Below, one piece after another: positions 23,905 through 32,684 of a DNA stretch of 64,000 nucleotides. The translations under genes were made by a program, and so were the position numbers. The DNA lies in contig OY843611.1 of assembly GCA_963692995.1 (NCBI GenBank), positions 2,170,001-2,234,000 of the forward strand, in the 5' to 3' direction. The notes under the pieces were generated by a model. It worked only from the letters and a program-made list of their open reading frames with translations. It had not been told where the DNA came from and ran no database searches. Each line of letters starts with the position of its first letter. Position 1 is the first letter of the stretch. Source of the DNA: Bin87 sp963692995 (lineage in GTDB: Bacteria > Chloroflexota > Dehalococcoidia > Lucifugimonadales > UBA3495).

Positions 23905-24717
23905 TCAGCGGCCCGCCAATTCGGCCACCACCTGTGCGCCGCGTTCCGCCGCGCCGTCAGCGGAGCCGTCGCCCAGAGCGCGGACGAGGGCGCTTCCAAC
24001 CACGGCGGCATCTGCCCGCTTGCCCACCTCGAGAACGTGCTCCCGGCGGGAAATGCCGAAGCCGATGGCGATGGGCAAGTCGGTGTGTTGTCTTACGCGG
24101 TCAACGAGGTCCAGGCCGCGCTCGGATACCTCGGAGCGCGCTCCGGTGATGCCCGTCACGCTGGTGCAATAAACGAACCCTCCGCCGATGCTGACCGAGC
24201 GAGCGATGCTCGCATCGGCGCTGGTCGGGGCGAGCAGGGGGATCAGGTGGACGCCGTGCGGAGCGAGTTGGGCGACCAGGGCATGGGCCTCTGAGCTGGG
24301 AAGATCAACGATGATGAGGCCGTCAACGGTGGCGGCGGCGCAGTCGGCGGCGAAACGTTCCAAGCCATACGTCAGGAAGGTGTTGTAGTATCCCATCAAA
24401 ATCAACGGAGTGTCGCCGATGCGCGGGCGGAGGCCGCTCGCCGTATCCAGGCAATCGCGAAGGGTTATCCCGTTCTGCAACGCCGCGTAGCTGGATTGCT
24501 GGATAACCGGCCCCTCCCCGATGGGATCACTGAAGGGGACGCCCAGCTCGATAGCGTCGGCGCCGGCGGCCACCAGGCGCGGCACGACCTCCAGAGCGGC
24601 TTCCCGATACGGGTGGCCCACGGTTACGAAAACGACCAGGCCGGGCCGGCCTTCGGACTTGATGGACGCGAACTTAGCGGCGATGCGGTCGGTGGCAGCA
24701 GCAGGTTGGGTCGCCAT
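23905..24717 (-). CDS. trpA: Tryptophan synthase alpha subunit
   Basis: The 270-aa TIM barrel cleaves indole-3-glycerol phosphate to indole for TrpB. Signatures are IELGVPFSDPIGEGPVIQ with the catalytic E57 (E49 in E. coli), LILMGYYNTFLTYGLERF, IIVDLPSSEA and IAIGFGISRREHV. The second catalytic acid, Asp60 in E. coli (in PLADGP), is Glu68 here (PIGEGP), a conservative change. No trpB is adjacent; the upstream neighbour is a protease and the downstream one DAHP synthase. Confidence 0.95.
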   Translation of the reverse strand: MATQPAAATDRIAAKFASIKSEGRPGLVVFVTVGHPYREAALEVVPRLVAAGADAIELGVPFSDPIGEGPVIQQSSYAALQNGITLRDCLDTASGLRPRIGDTPLILMGYYNTFLTYGLERFAADCAAATVDGLIIVDLPSSEAHALVAQLAPHGVHLIPLLAPTSADASIARSVSIGGGFVYCTSVTGITGARSEVSERGLDLVDRVRQHTDLPIAIGFGISRREHVLEVGKRADAAVVGSALVRALGDGSADGAAERGAQVVAELAGR

Positions 24718-24784
24718 GTAAAACCCCGATGTTGGTTGCGTTGTCGGACGATTTATCTTACCACTCAGTTGGCTTGGGGATTTT

Positions 24785-25558
24785 CTACAGTTCGAGCATT
24801 ATCACGAGCACTGCCGCCAAATTTTGGGCGGCGTGGACGGCGACCGAGGGCCACAAGGACCCGGTGCGCCAATAGAGCGCCCCCAACAGCAAGCCGGTGA
24901 CGAACACCGGCAGGAGCACCCCCGGCGAGAAATGCAGTCCCGAAAACACGGCGGCCGATACGATCAATCCCGGAACCGGCCCCCATCGATTGACCAAACC
25001 GCGCTGGACGAAGCCGCGGAAGAAAATCTCCTCGGCAATGGGCGTGACCACCGCCAGGGCCAAGACGCTCAGCAGCGCGGCGGCGCCGGGCAGCAACAAA
25101 TTCGACGGCAATTCGGGCGGAGACAGGATTTGCCAGCCCAAGGCGGTAACGGCCATTGTGTACAGTTGCGCGAAGACCAGGCTGCATATGATCGCGGCCA
25201 ACGCCAAGAGGGTTGCCTTGACGAGGGAACCGTCGGGACGCTTCAAGCCCAGCGCGGGCAATGACGGCGGCCAGGTTCGCATCGTGAGCAGCCACACCAA
25301 CACAATCTCGAGGAAGCCCAACAAAGCCGCCGCCGCGACGGTTGCCACCGGCAAGGGGATCAACTCGACGAGAACGACTACCAAGAGAGCGGCCGGGATC
25401 AGGGCGATAACGCCAAGGGCAACCTGCCCTAACCCCCAACCGGCCGAATTTGCCGAGCCCGGCCCGGCAGTTAGGCCAGCAGGTTCAGGACTGCAAACAG
25501 CGCACGCCGTCGATTGGAACGGCAACGCCGCTCCGCATTTGGTGCAGTAGGAGATCAT
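24785..25558 (-). CDS. CPBP family intramembrane metalloprotease with N-terminal zinc ribbon
   Basis: The 257-aa membrane protein starts with a zinc ribbon, C5-x2-C8 and C19-x2-C22 (YCTKCGAALPFQSTACAVC), then about seven hydrophobic helices. The CPBP/CAAX-protease motifs are EEIFFRGFVQRGL, SGLHFSPG and HAAQN, supplying the glutamates and histidines of the active site. The ATG at 25558 gives the ribbon at the very N-terminus; the frame is open far upstream but that part overlaps another gene and has no features. The substrate is unknown. Confidence 0.9.
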   Translation of the reverse strand: MISYCTKCGAALPFQSTACAVCSPEPAGLTAGPGSANSAGWGLGQVALGVIALIPAALLVVVLVELIPLPVATVAAAALLGFLEIVLVWLLTMRTWPPSLPALGLKRPDGSLVKATLLALAAIICSLVFAQLYTMAVTALGWQILSPPELPSNLLLPGAAALLSVLALAVVTPIAEEIFFRGFVQRGLVNRWGPVPGLIVSAAVFSGLHFSPGVLLPVFVTGLLLGALYWRTGSLWPSVAVHAAQNLAAVLVIMLEL

Positions 25559-25605
25559 GGTGAAGGGATCTGGGATAACCTGTCGGCGTTTTGCGCCCGT
25601 TGATA

Positions 25606-25611
25606 AGTATA
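25606..25611 (-). promoter_or_regulatory. Putative -10 for the CPBP protease gene
   Basis: The minus strand reads GGCTATACTTATC, giving a TATACT -10 about 50 nt upstream of the protease ATG. A convincing -35 is not seen. Confidence 0.35.
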
Positions 25612-25630
25612 GCCACGTCAGCGTCGTCAT

Positions 25631-25659
25631 TTGCCAATGGGGACGGGTTGCGCCATAAT
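25631..25659 (+). promoter_or_regulatory. Promoter of the GatC-like/amidase operon
   Basis: TTGCCA at 25631-25636, a 17-nt spacer and CATAAT at 25654-25659 give a good sigma70 promoter about 55 nt upstream of the small GatC-like gene. Confidence 0.6.
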
Positions 25660-25715
25660 GCAGCAATCGCGCTGGGACGGCAATGAATCCCTTCCCACCG
25701 AGCGAGCGAGGAGAT

Positions 25716-25919
25716 ATGTCCACAGATCGGGAAGCTCCGCTTTCTGAAACGGGTTTTTTGAGAGTGGCCGAAGCGGTCGGCCTGGATACTTCCGACACGG
25801 AAGCGACGGAGGACTTGCGGCGGCGCGTGAACCTCATGCGGGAAGGGTTGTCCCGTCTCTATGAGATCGACGTTTCCGGCGCGGAATCGCCATCGGTATT
25901 CGTGCCGGTTCGCCGATAG
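25716..25919 (+). CDS. GatC/AtzG-like small amidase partner
   Basis: The 67-aa protein lies 26 nt upstream of an amidase. Its sequence GFLRVAEAVGLDTSDTEATE, then LRRRVNLMREGLSRLYEIDV and SPSVFVPVRR, follows the GatC/AtzG pattern: two helices, then an acidic 'EID-SG-ESP-VF-P' tail that wraps around the amidase. In GatCAB and in AtzE-AtzG the small protein stabilises and activates its amidase. The ATG at 25716 has GGAG 5 nt upstream. The homology call is by pattern and should be treated as probable. Confidence 0.75.
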   Translation: MSTDREAPLSETGFLRVAEAVGLDTSDTEATEDLRRRVNLMREGLSRLYEIDVSGAESPSVFVPVRR

Positions 25920-25945
25920 CAGCCAACTGCTCTCAAGAGGTAATA

Positions 25946-27358
25946 ATGGCGGGATCCGAACTCTACTATATGTCGGCCTGGGAGCTGTCGGGGCTGATAC
26001 GGGACCGGCAGGTTTCTCCGGTTGAAGTGATTGACGCCTGCCTGTCGCGGATTGAATCCACCGAACTCGCGCTCAACTCGTTCATCACCGTTCTGGCGGA
26101 ACCGGCGCGGGCGGCGGCCCGTCGCGCCGAAGAGGAGATTGGCCGGGGCAACTATCGTGGCCCGCTGCACGGCATTCCGGTGGGCCTGAAGGACCTGTTC
26201 AATACGGCCGGCGTGCGCACCACGTCGGGCACGCGGATCTATGACACCTACACTCCGACTGAAGACTGCACGGTGGCGACCCGCTTCAGCCAAGCCGGCG
26301 CCATACTGCTGGGGAAGCTCAATATGCACCCGCTGGCCTTTGGCCCGACGGGGGAGAACGCCGACTACGGACACATGCACAACCCCTGGAACCCCGAGCG
26401 GATAACCGGCGGGTCCAGCGGAGGCAGCGGATCGGCGGCCGCCGCCGGGCAATGCGCCATTACCATGGGAAGCGATACCGGCGGCAGCGTAAGAATCCCG
26501 GCGGCTCTGTGCGGGATCGTTGGCCTGAAACCGACCTACGGGCGGGTGAGCCGGGCCGGTCTGACGCCGCTGTCGTGGTGCCTGGACCATCCGGGGCCGA
26601 TGACGCGGACGGTGGAGGACGCGGCGTTGGCGATGAATGCCATCGCCGGGGTCGATGCCCGGGATCACGCGACGGTGGATGCGCCGACGCCCGACTACAC
26701 CGTCGCCCTTACCGGAGACGTGCGCGGCCTGCGCGTCGGCGTAGTTCGGGAATACTTCGAGACGGAGATCGACGCGGAAGTGGCCGAACTGACCCGGCGC
26801 GCCATCGGCGTACTCGGCGAACTGGGCGCCGAGATCGTGGACGTCTCTCTGCCGCTGTACGAGTATGCGCAGCCCATCAGCAATGCAATTCTCAGTGCGG
26901 AAGCCACGGCGGCCCACCGAGATCTGCTGCTGAGCGACGGGGATAAGCTGTATCCGCAGGTGCGAGAACGCCTGGAAGAAGGGCTGTTCATTTCGGCGGC
27001 CGAATACCTGCGGGCGCAACAGGCGCGACAGGTCTTCTGCGGGCAGGTGGCCGGGCTTCTGAACAGCGTTGATCTACTGGCCGGCCCGGTGGAACCGGTC
27101 ACGGCGCCGCCGCTGCTGGAACGACGCATCGACATCGCGGGCCAGTCGCTGCCGACGGTGCCGTCGTTGACCAAGTACACCCGGGTGTACAACATCACCG
27201 GGTCGCCGGCCATATCGGTGCCGTGCGGGTTTGCCTCCGACGGTTTGCCGGTGGGTTTGCACCTGGCCGGCCGCAACTTTGACGAACCCACGGTGTTGCG
27301 GGCGGCTTACGCGTACCAGCAAGCTAACGATTGGCACACCAGGCGCCCGCCGCTCTAA
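25946..27358 (+). CDS. Amidase signature family hydrolase
   Basis: The 470-aa amidase has the complete Ser-cisSer-Lys triad: K82 in PVGLKDLFNTAGV, S157 in GGSSGGS and nucleophile S181 in SDTGGSVRIP. The architecture is that of GatA/AtzE-type enzymes. It follows a GatC-like partner gene, but no gatB is nearby, so it is more likely a catabolic amidase or biuret/carboxybiuret-type hydrolase than the tRNA amidotransferase. The substrate is not evident. It is followed 36 nt later by a HAD hydrolase. Confidence 0.93.
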   Translation: MAGSELYYMSAWELSGLIRDRQVSPVEVIDACLSRIESTELALNSFITVLAEPARAAARRAEEEIGRGNYRGPLHGIPVGLKDLFNTAGVRTTSGTRIYDTYTPTEDCTVATRFSQAGAILLGKLNMHPLAFGPTGENADYGHMHNPWNPERITGGSSGGSGSAAAAGQCAITMGSDTGGSVRIPAALCGIVGLKPTYGRVSRAGLTPLSWCLDHPGPMTRTVEDAALAMNAIAGVDARDHATVDAPTPDYTVALTGDVRGLRVGVVREYFETEIDAEVAELTRRAIGVLGELGAEIVDVSLPLYEYAQPISNAILSAEATAAHRDLLLSDGDKLYPQVRERLEEGLFISAAEYLRAQQARQVFCGQVAGLLNSVDLLAGPVEPVTAPPLLERRIDIAGQSLPTVPSLTKYTRVYNITGSPAISVPCGFASDGLPVGLHLAGRNFDEPTVLRAAYAYQQANDWHTRRPPL

Positions 27359-27394
27359 GCTGCGGCGGGCGCTCCAAAGGTATCGGATATTTTC

Positions 27395-28156
27395 GTGGCT
27401 GACATCACTGCCGTCACCTTCGATCTCTGGCAAACGCTCATCCTGGACAACCGGGAACTTGGGTTGCAACGGGCGCAAGTGCGGCTGGACGGCGCTCGCG
27501 ATCTGCTGGCCGGGCAGGGCGCCGATTTCGACCCGGACCACATTCGGGAGGCGTACCGAGGCTGCTATCGGGCCTGTCGCGCGGTGCGCAATACCAACAA
27601 GGATGTGAGTTTTCGCACCCAGGTGGAGATTTTCATCAACCTGGTTGAGGAGGGGCTGGCGGCGCGTTTGCCGGAACCCACCATCGCCGAAATCGAGCGC
27701 ATCTACGCCGAATCCTTTTTCGACTACCCGCCCCGTTTCCACGAAGCCACCCGCGACACTCTGGTGTCGGTTCACAATCTGGGGCTTAAGATCGGGCTGA
27801 TTTCCAACACCGGCATGACTCCGGGTTACACCTTTCGAGAGTTTCTGCGGATGCACAGCCTGCTGGGTTTCTTTGATACGCTGACTTTTTCCGACGAGGT
27901 TTTGCTGGCGAAACCGTCTGACGAAATTTTTATGATGACGATGAGTTCGCTGGGTTCCACACCGCAAGGGACAATCCACGTCGGTGACCACGTGGCTAAC
28001 GACGTAGTTGGAGCGAACCGGGTGGGGATGAAATCAATCTGGATTCGCGGGTTTTACGAACCGGAAGATCCGGACGATCCCGACAGCCGGGCGGATGCGG
28101 CGGTGGACGACCTTTCGGGCGTCGCCGGGGCCGTGCGTCGCCTAGTTGACGCCTGA
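27395..28156 (+). CDS. HAD family hydrolase
   Basis: The 253-aa protein has HAD motif I as TFDLWQTLI, motif II in IGLISNTG, the lysine of motif III in LLAKPSDEIF and motif IV in HVGDHVANDVVGA. The second acidic residue of the phosphatase DxD is replaced by Trp, as in the 'FDLWxTL' branch, so a classical phosphatase reaction is not certain. Start codon is GTG at 27395, since the family begins directly with the motif I strand. It lies within the amidase-to-phosphoesterase run. Confidence 0.9.
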   Translation: MADITAVTFDLWQTLILDNRELGLQRAQVRLDGARDLLAGQGADFDPDHIREAYRGCYRACRAVRNTNKDVSFRTQVEIFINLVEEGLAARLPEPTIAEIERIYAESFFDYPPRFHEATRDTLVSVHNLGLKIGLISNTGMTPGYTFREFLRMHSLLGFFDTLTFSDEVLLAKPSDEIFMMTMSSLGSTPQGTIHVGDHVANDVVGANRVGMKSIWIRGFYEPEDPDDPDSRADAAVDDLSGVAGAVRRLVDA

Positions 28157-28229
28157 TCCATCGTCGGACACGAAATTGCCGGGTCGAGCTGGCGACAACG
28201 GTGCGCGCTTACGCGCAGGGAGCACAGCT

Positions 28230-28805
28230 TTGTTCCAGGAACTCAGCGGTGGACCGCTACCCAATGGGCGGTATCCGGAAATCATTCTGGCGATCTTTCC
28301 CCATCTGCGAGAGTTTATGGTGGTGGACACCCGTGGCGCGACCCCGTCGGTGAGGATGCTCACCACGGAAGATGTGTTCACCGATGACTACTACCGGACG
28401 GTGGAGAACGAGTTCGCCAGCGTGCTGCGGGAAGGGGGCGAGAGGCCCTTTTTGCATCTGATGCACTTGCCCAATCAGGTTGATGACCTGGTGCGTGGTG
28501 TGGCGATGCACTATATCCTGGAGCGCCTGGAAGTTGACGTCCACGACGAGGAAAACCTGCCCGAAGTGGTGGTTTTCGTCATCTCCGGTCCGACGCTGGC
28601 TATTCCCTCCGAGCAGGTGGTTTCCGGTTTTTCGGACATGCTTGCCGGCAAGCTGGACGCCATTGACGTTGAGCGCTGGACCAAGGAACTAGGCAAACTG
28701 ATCGAATTGGAGACCAGGGCTTTCCCGGTCGCCGGCGAGGCATTGGGTGAAACGATGACCGACGAATCGCTGGATCCTTACTACATCTGGCAAAATCGCA
28801 ACTGA
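28230..28805 (+). CDS. Hypothetical protein between HAD and luciferase-like genes
   Basis: I do not recognise this protein of about 191 aa. It is acidic, soluble, with no signal peptide, and shows alternating strands and helices: PEIILAIFPHLREFMVVDTR, then NQVDDLVRGVAMHYILERLE, then LPEVVVFVISGPTLAIPSEQ. The TTG at 28230 is preferred, with AGGGAG 7 nt upstream; the frame is open back to the end of the HAD gene. It lies 20 nt before the oxidoreductase gene. Function cannot be assigned. Confidence 0.7.
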   Translation: MFQELSGGPLPNGRYPEIILAIFPHLREFMVVDTRGATPSVRMLTTEDVFTDDYYRTVENEFASVLREGGERPFLHLMHLPNQVDDLVRGVAMHYILERLEVDVHDEENLPEVVVFVISGPTLAIPSEQVVSGFSDMLAGKLDAIDVERWTKELGKLIELETRAFPVAGEALGETMTDESLDPYYIWQNRN

Positions 28806-28825
28806 GGACGTTCACTTTATTTACT

Positions 28826-29836
28826 ATGGAACGCATTGCATTGACCTTCAGCAGCCGGGACAACAACGACGACTCCGATCTGATTGCGGTGGCCCAGGCG
28901 GCGGATCGGCTGGGCTACGAATCCTTTTGGACCGGAGAATCGTGGGGACGGGACGCCTTTACCGTTCTGACGATGCTGGCGTGCCATACCGAGCGCATCG
29001 GTCTGGGCACCGGCATCGTGACCGTGTACAGCCGGACGCCGGGGTTGGTCGCGCAGAGTATTGCGTCGTTGGATCAGATCAGCGGCGGCCGGGCGATTCT
29101 GGGCTTGGGAAGCAGCGGTCGCATCGTCATTGAAGACTGGCATGGCGTGAAGTTTGACCACCCGGTGGGCCGCACGGCGGAGTACATTGACATCATCAGG
29201 TTGGCGCTGGCCGGCGATCGGGTGAATTATGCGGGCCGGTTTTACAACCTGAAAGGCTTCCGAATGGGCGCGCGCCCGGTGCAGGAGCGCATTCCCATCT
29301 ACGTCGCGTCGCTGGGGCCGCGGAATTTGGAATTGACCGGACGCGCGGCCGACGGATGGCTGCCGATCTGGACGCACTGCGCGAAACTGCCTCTGGTGAA
29401 AGAGCCGCTGACGAAGGCGGCGGATGCAGCCGGGCGTTCTGCGTCGGACATTACCACTGCGCCGCAAATCCTGTGCTGCGCCAGCGACGACGGAGCAACC
29501 GTTGCGGCGGCGGGGCAGCAGGCCAAGGCGCACATGGCCTTTTACATCGGCGGAATGGGGCAGTATTATTATGATCTGTTCTGCCGGTATGGCTATCAAG
29601 ACGAATGCGACGCGCTGCGCCGGGCGTGGGGCGAAGGAAACCGGGGCAAAGCGGCGGAAGCCGTGACCGACGAAATGGTGGATAACATCACCGTAATCGG
29701 CACGCCGGCCGAATGCCGCGAGAAAATGGCCCGGTTTCGGGACAACGGGGTGGACCTGCCTTTGGTAGCGTTTCCCCACGGCTCCGACCGCGAAACCATG
29801 CTGGGGACGCTGGAGTCGCTGGCTCCGCAGGACTGA
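28826..29836 (+). CDS. LLM class (luciferase-like) flavin-dependent oxidoreductase
   Basis: The 336-aa TIM-barrel enzyme belongs to the luciferase-like/F420-dependent group. It shows LGYESFWTGESWGRDAFTVL, LGTGIVTVYSRTPGLVAQSI, the ILGLGSSGR loop and VYVASLGPRNLELTGRAADG-type C-terminal phosphate-binding region. Members use FMN or F420 to oxidise diverse organics; the cofactor cannot be settled by eye. It precedes a phosphoesterase by 9 nt. A second member, of the other LLM subfamily, is at 61756-62955. Confidence 0.92.
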   Translation: MERIALTFSSRDNNDDSDLIAVAQAADRLGYESFWTGESWGRDAFTVLTMLACHTERIGLGTGIVTVYSRTPGLVAQSIASLDQISGGRAILGLGSSGRIVIEDWHGVKFDHPVGRTAEYIDIIRLALAGDRVNYAGRFYNLKGFRMGARPVQERIPIYVASLGPRNLELTGRAADGWLPIWTHCAKLPLVKEPLTKAADAAGRSASDITTAPQILCCASDDGATVAAAGQQAKAHMAFYIGGMGQYYYDLFCRYGYQDECDALRRAWGEGNRGKAAEAVTDEMVDNITVIGTPAECREKMARFRDNGVDLPLVAFPHGSDRETMLGTLESLAPQD

Positions 29837-29845
29837 TCGATCGCC

Positions 29846-30406
29846 GTGAAGATCGGCCTCATTTCGGACACGCACTCGGCCGGCAGCGGATGGGACCTGC
29901 CCGCGGCGGTTCTGGACGCGCTAGGCGACTGCGACCTGCTGTTGCACTGCGGCGACCTGGAATGCCTGGGGGTTCTGGACTGCCTGGAACAGGTGGCGCC
30001 GGCGCTGGCGGTGCGCGGGTACGAAGACCCGCGCGAGCCGGGTGAGCGTCTGGCTGACGTCTCGCGTATTGTGGAGGTCCTTGGCGTCCGTATCGGGATG
30101 GTCCATGACATCCAGTGGCCGCCGCCGCCCATAGCAACCACGCCAGACGGGACCGGGTTGGTTTATCCCGACACCGGGCTGCGCGAGTTATTGCGGCGAA
30201 AGTTTGGCGGCGCGGTGGACGTTGTCGCCTTCGGCGACACGCACGAAGAGCTGGCGGAATGGCGCGAAGGCGTGCTTTTCATCAACCCGGGAAGCCCGAC
30301 CTACCCCGGTCGTCGCCACGCCCCGGGTTCGTTGGGCACGGTGGGCATTTTGGAGATACGGGACAGCGCAATCACTGCCCAAATCCTGGATTTGGCAGGG
30401 AAATGA
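29846..30406 (+). CDS. YfcE/MJ0936-type metallophosphoesterase
   Basis: The 186-aa calcineurin-like phosphoesterase starts directly with GLISDTH (D8, H10). HCGDLE gives D37, and GDTHEE supplies the C-terminal metal ligands (H133). The middle motif, usually RGNCD, reads RGYEDP, so the metal-bridging Asn is replaced by Tyr59; activity may be altered. It probably hydrolyses a phosphodiester or phosphomonoester in the cytoplasm. The GTG start at 29846 is 9 nt after the oxidoreductase stop. Confidence 0.88.
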   Translation: MKIGLISDTHSAGSGWDLPAAVLDALGDCDLLLHCGDLECLGVLDCLEQVAPALAVRGYEDPREPGERLADVSRIVEVLGVRIGMVHDIQWPPPPIATTPDGTGLVYPDTGLRELLRRKFGGAVDVVAFGDTHEELAEWREGVLFINPGSPTYPGRRHAPGSLGTVGILEIRDSAITAQILDLAGK

Positions 30407-30495
30407 TGGCCGGCTGGTCTATTGACCCCTAAAAGGGCGTGTGCTGGTTTCGTAATATTTATCGGAATTTGTAACCGGAAAACGGAGAGAAAGGG

Positions 30496-32565
30496 ATGGA
30501 ATCAATAATTGTGGCCCTGGCAGCAGGGGTAATCGCCCTGGTGTTTGCGGCGTTGATGGCCTTCCGAGTTATCGGGGCAGACCAGGGCAACGAGCGCATG
30601 AGGGAGATCGGCGACGCCATACGCAGCGGAGCATCGGCCTTTTTGCGCCGGGAGTACATGTCGCTGCTGCCGTTCGTCATCGTGGTGGCGGTGGTCCTGG
30701 GCGTGCTCGACTATACGGTGTTCACCCACGGCCTGAGCGTGCCGGCCACGGCAATCTCGTACCTGGTAGGCACCATCTGCTCCGGCCTGGCCGGGTTCGT
30801 GGGAATGAATGTGGCGGTTCGGGCCAACGTGCGAACCGCCGCCGCCGCCATGCGGGGCCTCAACCCCGCGCTGCGCGTGGCCTTCTCCAGCGGCACCGTG
30901 ATGGGTGTGACCGTGGTGGGCATCGGCCTGTTGGGGGTGACAACACTCTACATGATCTTCCAGGACATCAGCGCGGTGGCGGGTTTCGGCTTCGGAGCCA
31001 GCTCCATAGCCCTGTTCGCCCGCGTGGGCGGCGGGATCTTCACCAAGGCCGCCGACGTTGGATCCGACCTGGTGGGCAAGATTGAAGCGGGCATTCCCGA
31101 AGACGATCCGCGCAACCCCGGCGTCATCGCCGACAACGTGGGGGACAACGTGGGCGACGTTGCCGGCATGGGAGCCGATCTGTTCGAGTCCTACGTGGGC
31201 AGCATCATTTCCGCCGTTGCGCTGGCCGCGGCGAGCGCAACGGCCTTTGCCGTGTTCGGCGACAATGCGGTGTTCCCGATGCTGCTGGCCGGCGCCGGCA
31301 TTATCGCCGCCATCCTGGGAACATTCGTGGTGCGGAGCGGCGAGCAGGCCGATTTCGAGCGACTGCTCTGGGCGTTGCGGTACGGCATCTTTGCCGCCGG
31401 CGGTCTGCTGATTATTTTCGCCGCCATTCTGACGCTAACCGTTACCGGCAATTGGTGGTGGTTTGGCTGCGTGGTTGCCGGCCTGGTGGCGGGAACCATA
31501 ATCGGTTTGGCGACGGAATACTACACTTCGTACAGCTACAAGCCGACCCAGCGGGTTTCGGAGGCCTCGCAGACCGGCGCGGCCACGGTCATAATCAGCG
31601 GCATCGCTACGGGGATGATGAGCACTCTGATCCCCGTCATCTGCGTTTCGGCGGCCATTCTGCTGGCCTACTGGTTCGCCGGGTTCTACGGTGTCGCGTT
31701 GGCTGGCGTGGGGTTGCTGTCCACGCTGGGCATCACACTGGCGACCGACGCCTACGGGCCGGTGGCCGACAATGCCGGCGGCATCGCCGAGCAGGCGGAA
31801 CTGGAGCCCGAAGTCCGCGAACGGACCGACGCGCTGGACGCCTTGGGAAACACTACCGCCGCCACCGGCAAGGGGTTCGCCATCGGCTCCGCTGCGTTGA
31901 CGGCGCTGGCGCTGCTGGCGGCGTATTCGGTGAGCGCTGGGCTGATTACTCTGGGCTCCGATGGCCGGTTGGCGGCCGGCGGCACCGGCATCAACCTGCT
32001 ACAGCCGCAGATCCTCGTTGGGTTGGTAATCGGCGCCATGCTGCCCTTCATCTTCTCGGCTCTCACCATGCAGGCGGTGGGTCGCGCCGCGCAAGGCATC
32101 GTTGACGAGGTGCGCCGCCAGTTCCGCGAGATACCGGGGCTGATGGAAGGGACGGCCCGGCCCGACTCGGCCCGGTGCGTTGACATCAGCACCAGAGGGG
32201 CGTTGCGGGAGATGATCCTCCCCGGAGTGATGGCGGTTATCGCGCCGATCGCCACCGGCTTCATCCTGGGCGAGGCCGCGCTGGGCGGACTGCTCATCGG
32301 GTCAGTATCGGCCGGGTTTATGCTGGCCATTATGATGGCTTCGGCCGGCGGCACGTGGGACAACGCCAAGAAGTACGTCGAGTTGGGCAACTACGGCGGC
32401 AAGGGATCGGATGCTCACAAGGCGGCAGTGGAAGGAGACGTGGTCGGCGACCCGTTCAAGGACACCTCCGGCCCCAGCCTGAACATCCTGCTCAAGCTGA
32501 TGGCGATTGTTTCGCTGGTGTTTGCCCCCGCCTTCGTGGCCGTGCCGGCGCTGATCAACTTGTAA
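30496..32565 (+). CDS. hppA: K+-stimulated membrane pyrophosphatase (proton/sodium pump)
   Basis: The 689-aa integral membrane protein has about 16 helices and couples PPi hydrolysis to ion pumping. Hallmarks are KAADVGSDLVGKIEAGIPED, DNVGDNVGDVAGMGADLFES and the repeated DAYGPVADNAGGIAEQAELE region. The stretch GNTTAATGKGFAIGSA, with Ala and Gly where K+-independent enzymes carry Lys and Thr, marks it as the K+-dependent type. H+ versus Na+ specificity is not clear. GGAGAGAAAGGG precedes the ATG. Confidence 0.96.
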   Translation: MESIIVALAAGVIALVFAALMAFRVIGADQGNERMREIGDAIRSGASAFLRREYMSLLPFVIVVAVVLGVLDYTVFTHGLSVPATAISYLVGTICSGLAGFVGMNVAVRANVRTAAAAMRGLNPALRVAFSSGTVMGVTVVGIGLLGVTTLYMIFQDISAVAGFGFGASSIALFARVGGGIFTKAADVGSDLVGKIEAGIPEDDPRNPGVIADNVGDNVGDVAGMGADLFESYVGSIISAVALAAASATAFAVFGDNAVFPMLLAGAGIIAAILGTFVVRSGEQADFERLLWALRYGIFAAGGLLIIFAAILTLTVTGNWWWFGCVVAGLVAGTIIGLATEYYTSYSYKPTQRVSEASQTGAATVIISGIATGMMSTLIPVICVSAAILLAYWFAGFYGVALAGVGLLSTLGITLATDAYGPVADNAGGIAEQAELEPEVRERTDALDALGNTTAATGKGFAIGSAALTALALLAAYSVSAGLITLGSDGRLAAGGTGINLLQPQILVGLVIGAMLPFIFSALTMQAVGRAAQGIVDEVRRQFREIPGLMEGTARPDSARCVDISTRGALREMILPGVMAVIAPIATGFILGEAALGGLLIGSVSAGFMLAIMMASAGGTWDNAKKYVELGNYGGKGSDAHKAAVEGDVVGDPFKDTSGPSLNILLKLMAIVSLVFAPAFVAVPALINL

Positions 32566-32586
32566 AGTTTCCGTCAAGATGCGGCG

Positions 32587-32621
32587 CACGCCGGGGCGGG
32601 TTTGAAACCCGCCCCGGCGTG
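32587..32621. repeat. Family B palindrome after hppA, possible terminator
   Basis: A nearly perfect 17-bp inverted repeat, CACGCCGGGGCGGGTTT / AAACCCGCCCCGGCGTG, only 22 nt after the hppA stop. It can fold into a very stable hairpin and could end the hppA transcript, although no U-run follows. Confidence 0.8.
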
Positions 32622-32627
32622 TTGATG

Positions 32628-32636
32628 TGATACATT
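32628..32636 (+). promoter_or_regulatory. Putative extended -10 for the SDR gene
   Basis: TGATACATT is an extended -10 about 50 nt upstream of the SDR start, right after the family B hairpin. No -35 is visible. Confidence 0.35.
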
Positions 32637-32684
32637 GGCCGAAAACGCGCGACGGCAGAAAATGCACGACAGGGGATGATCACG

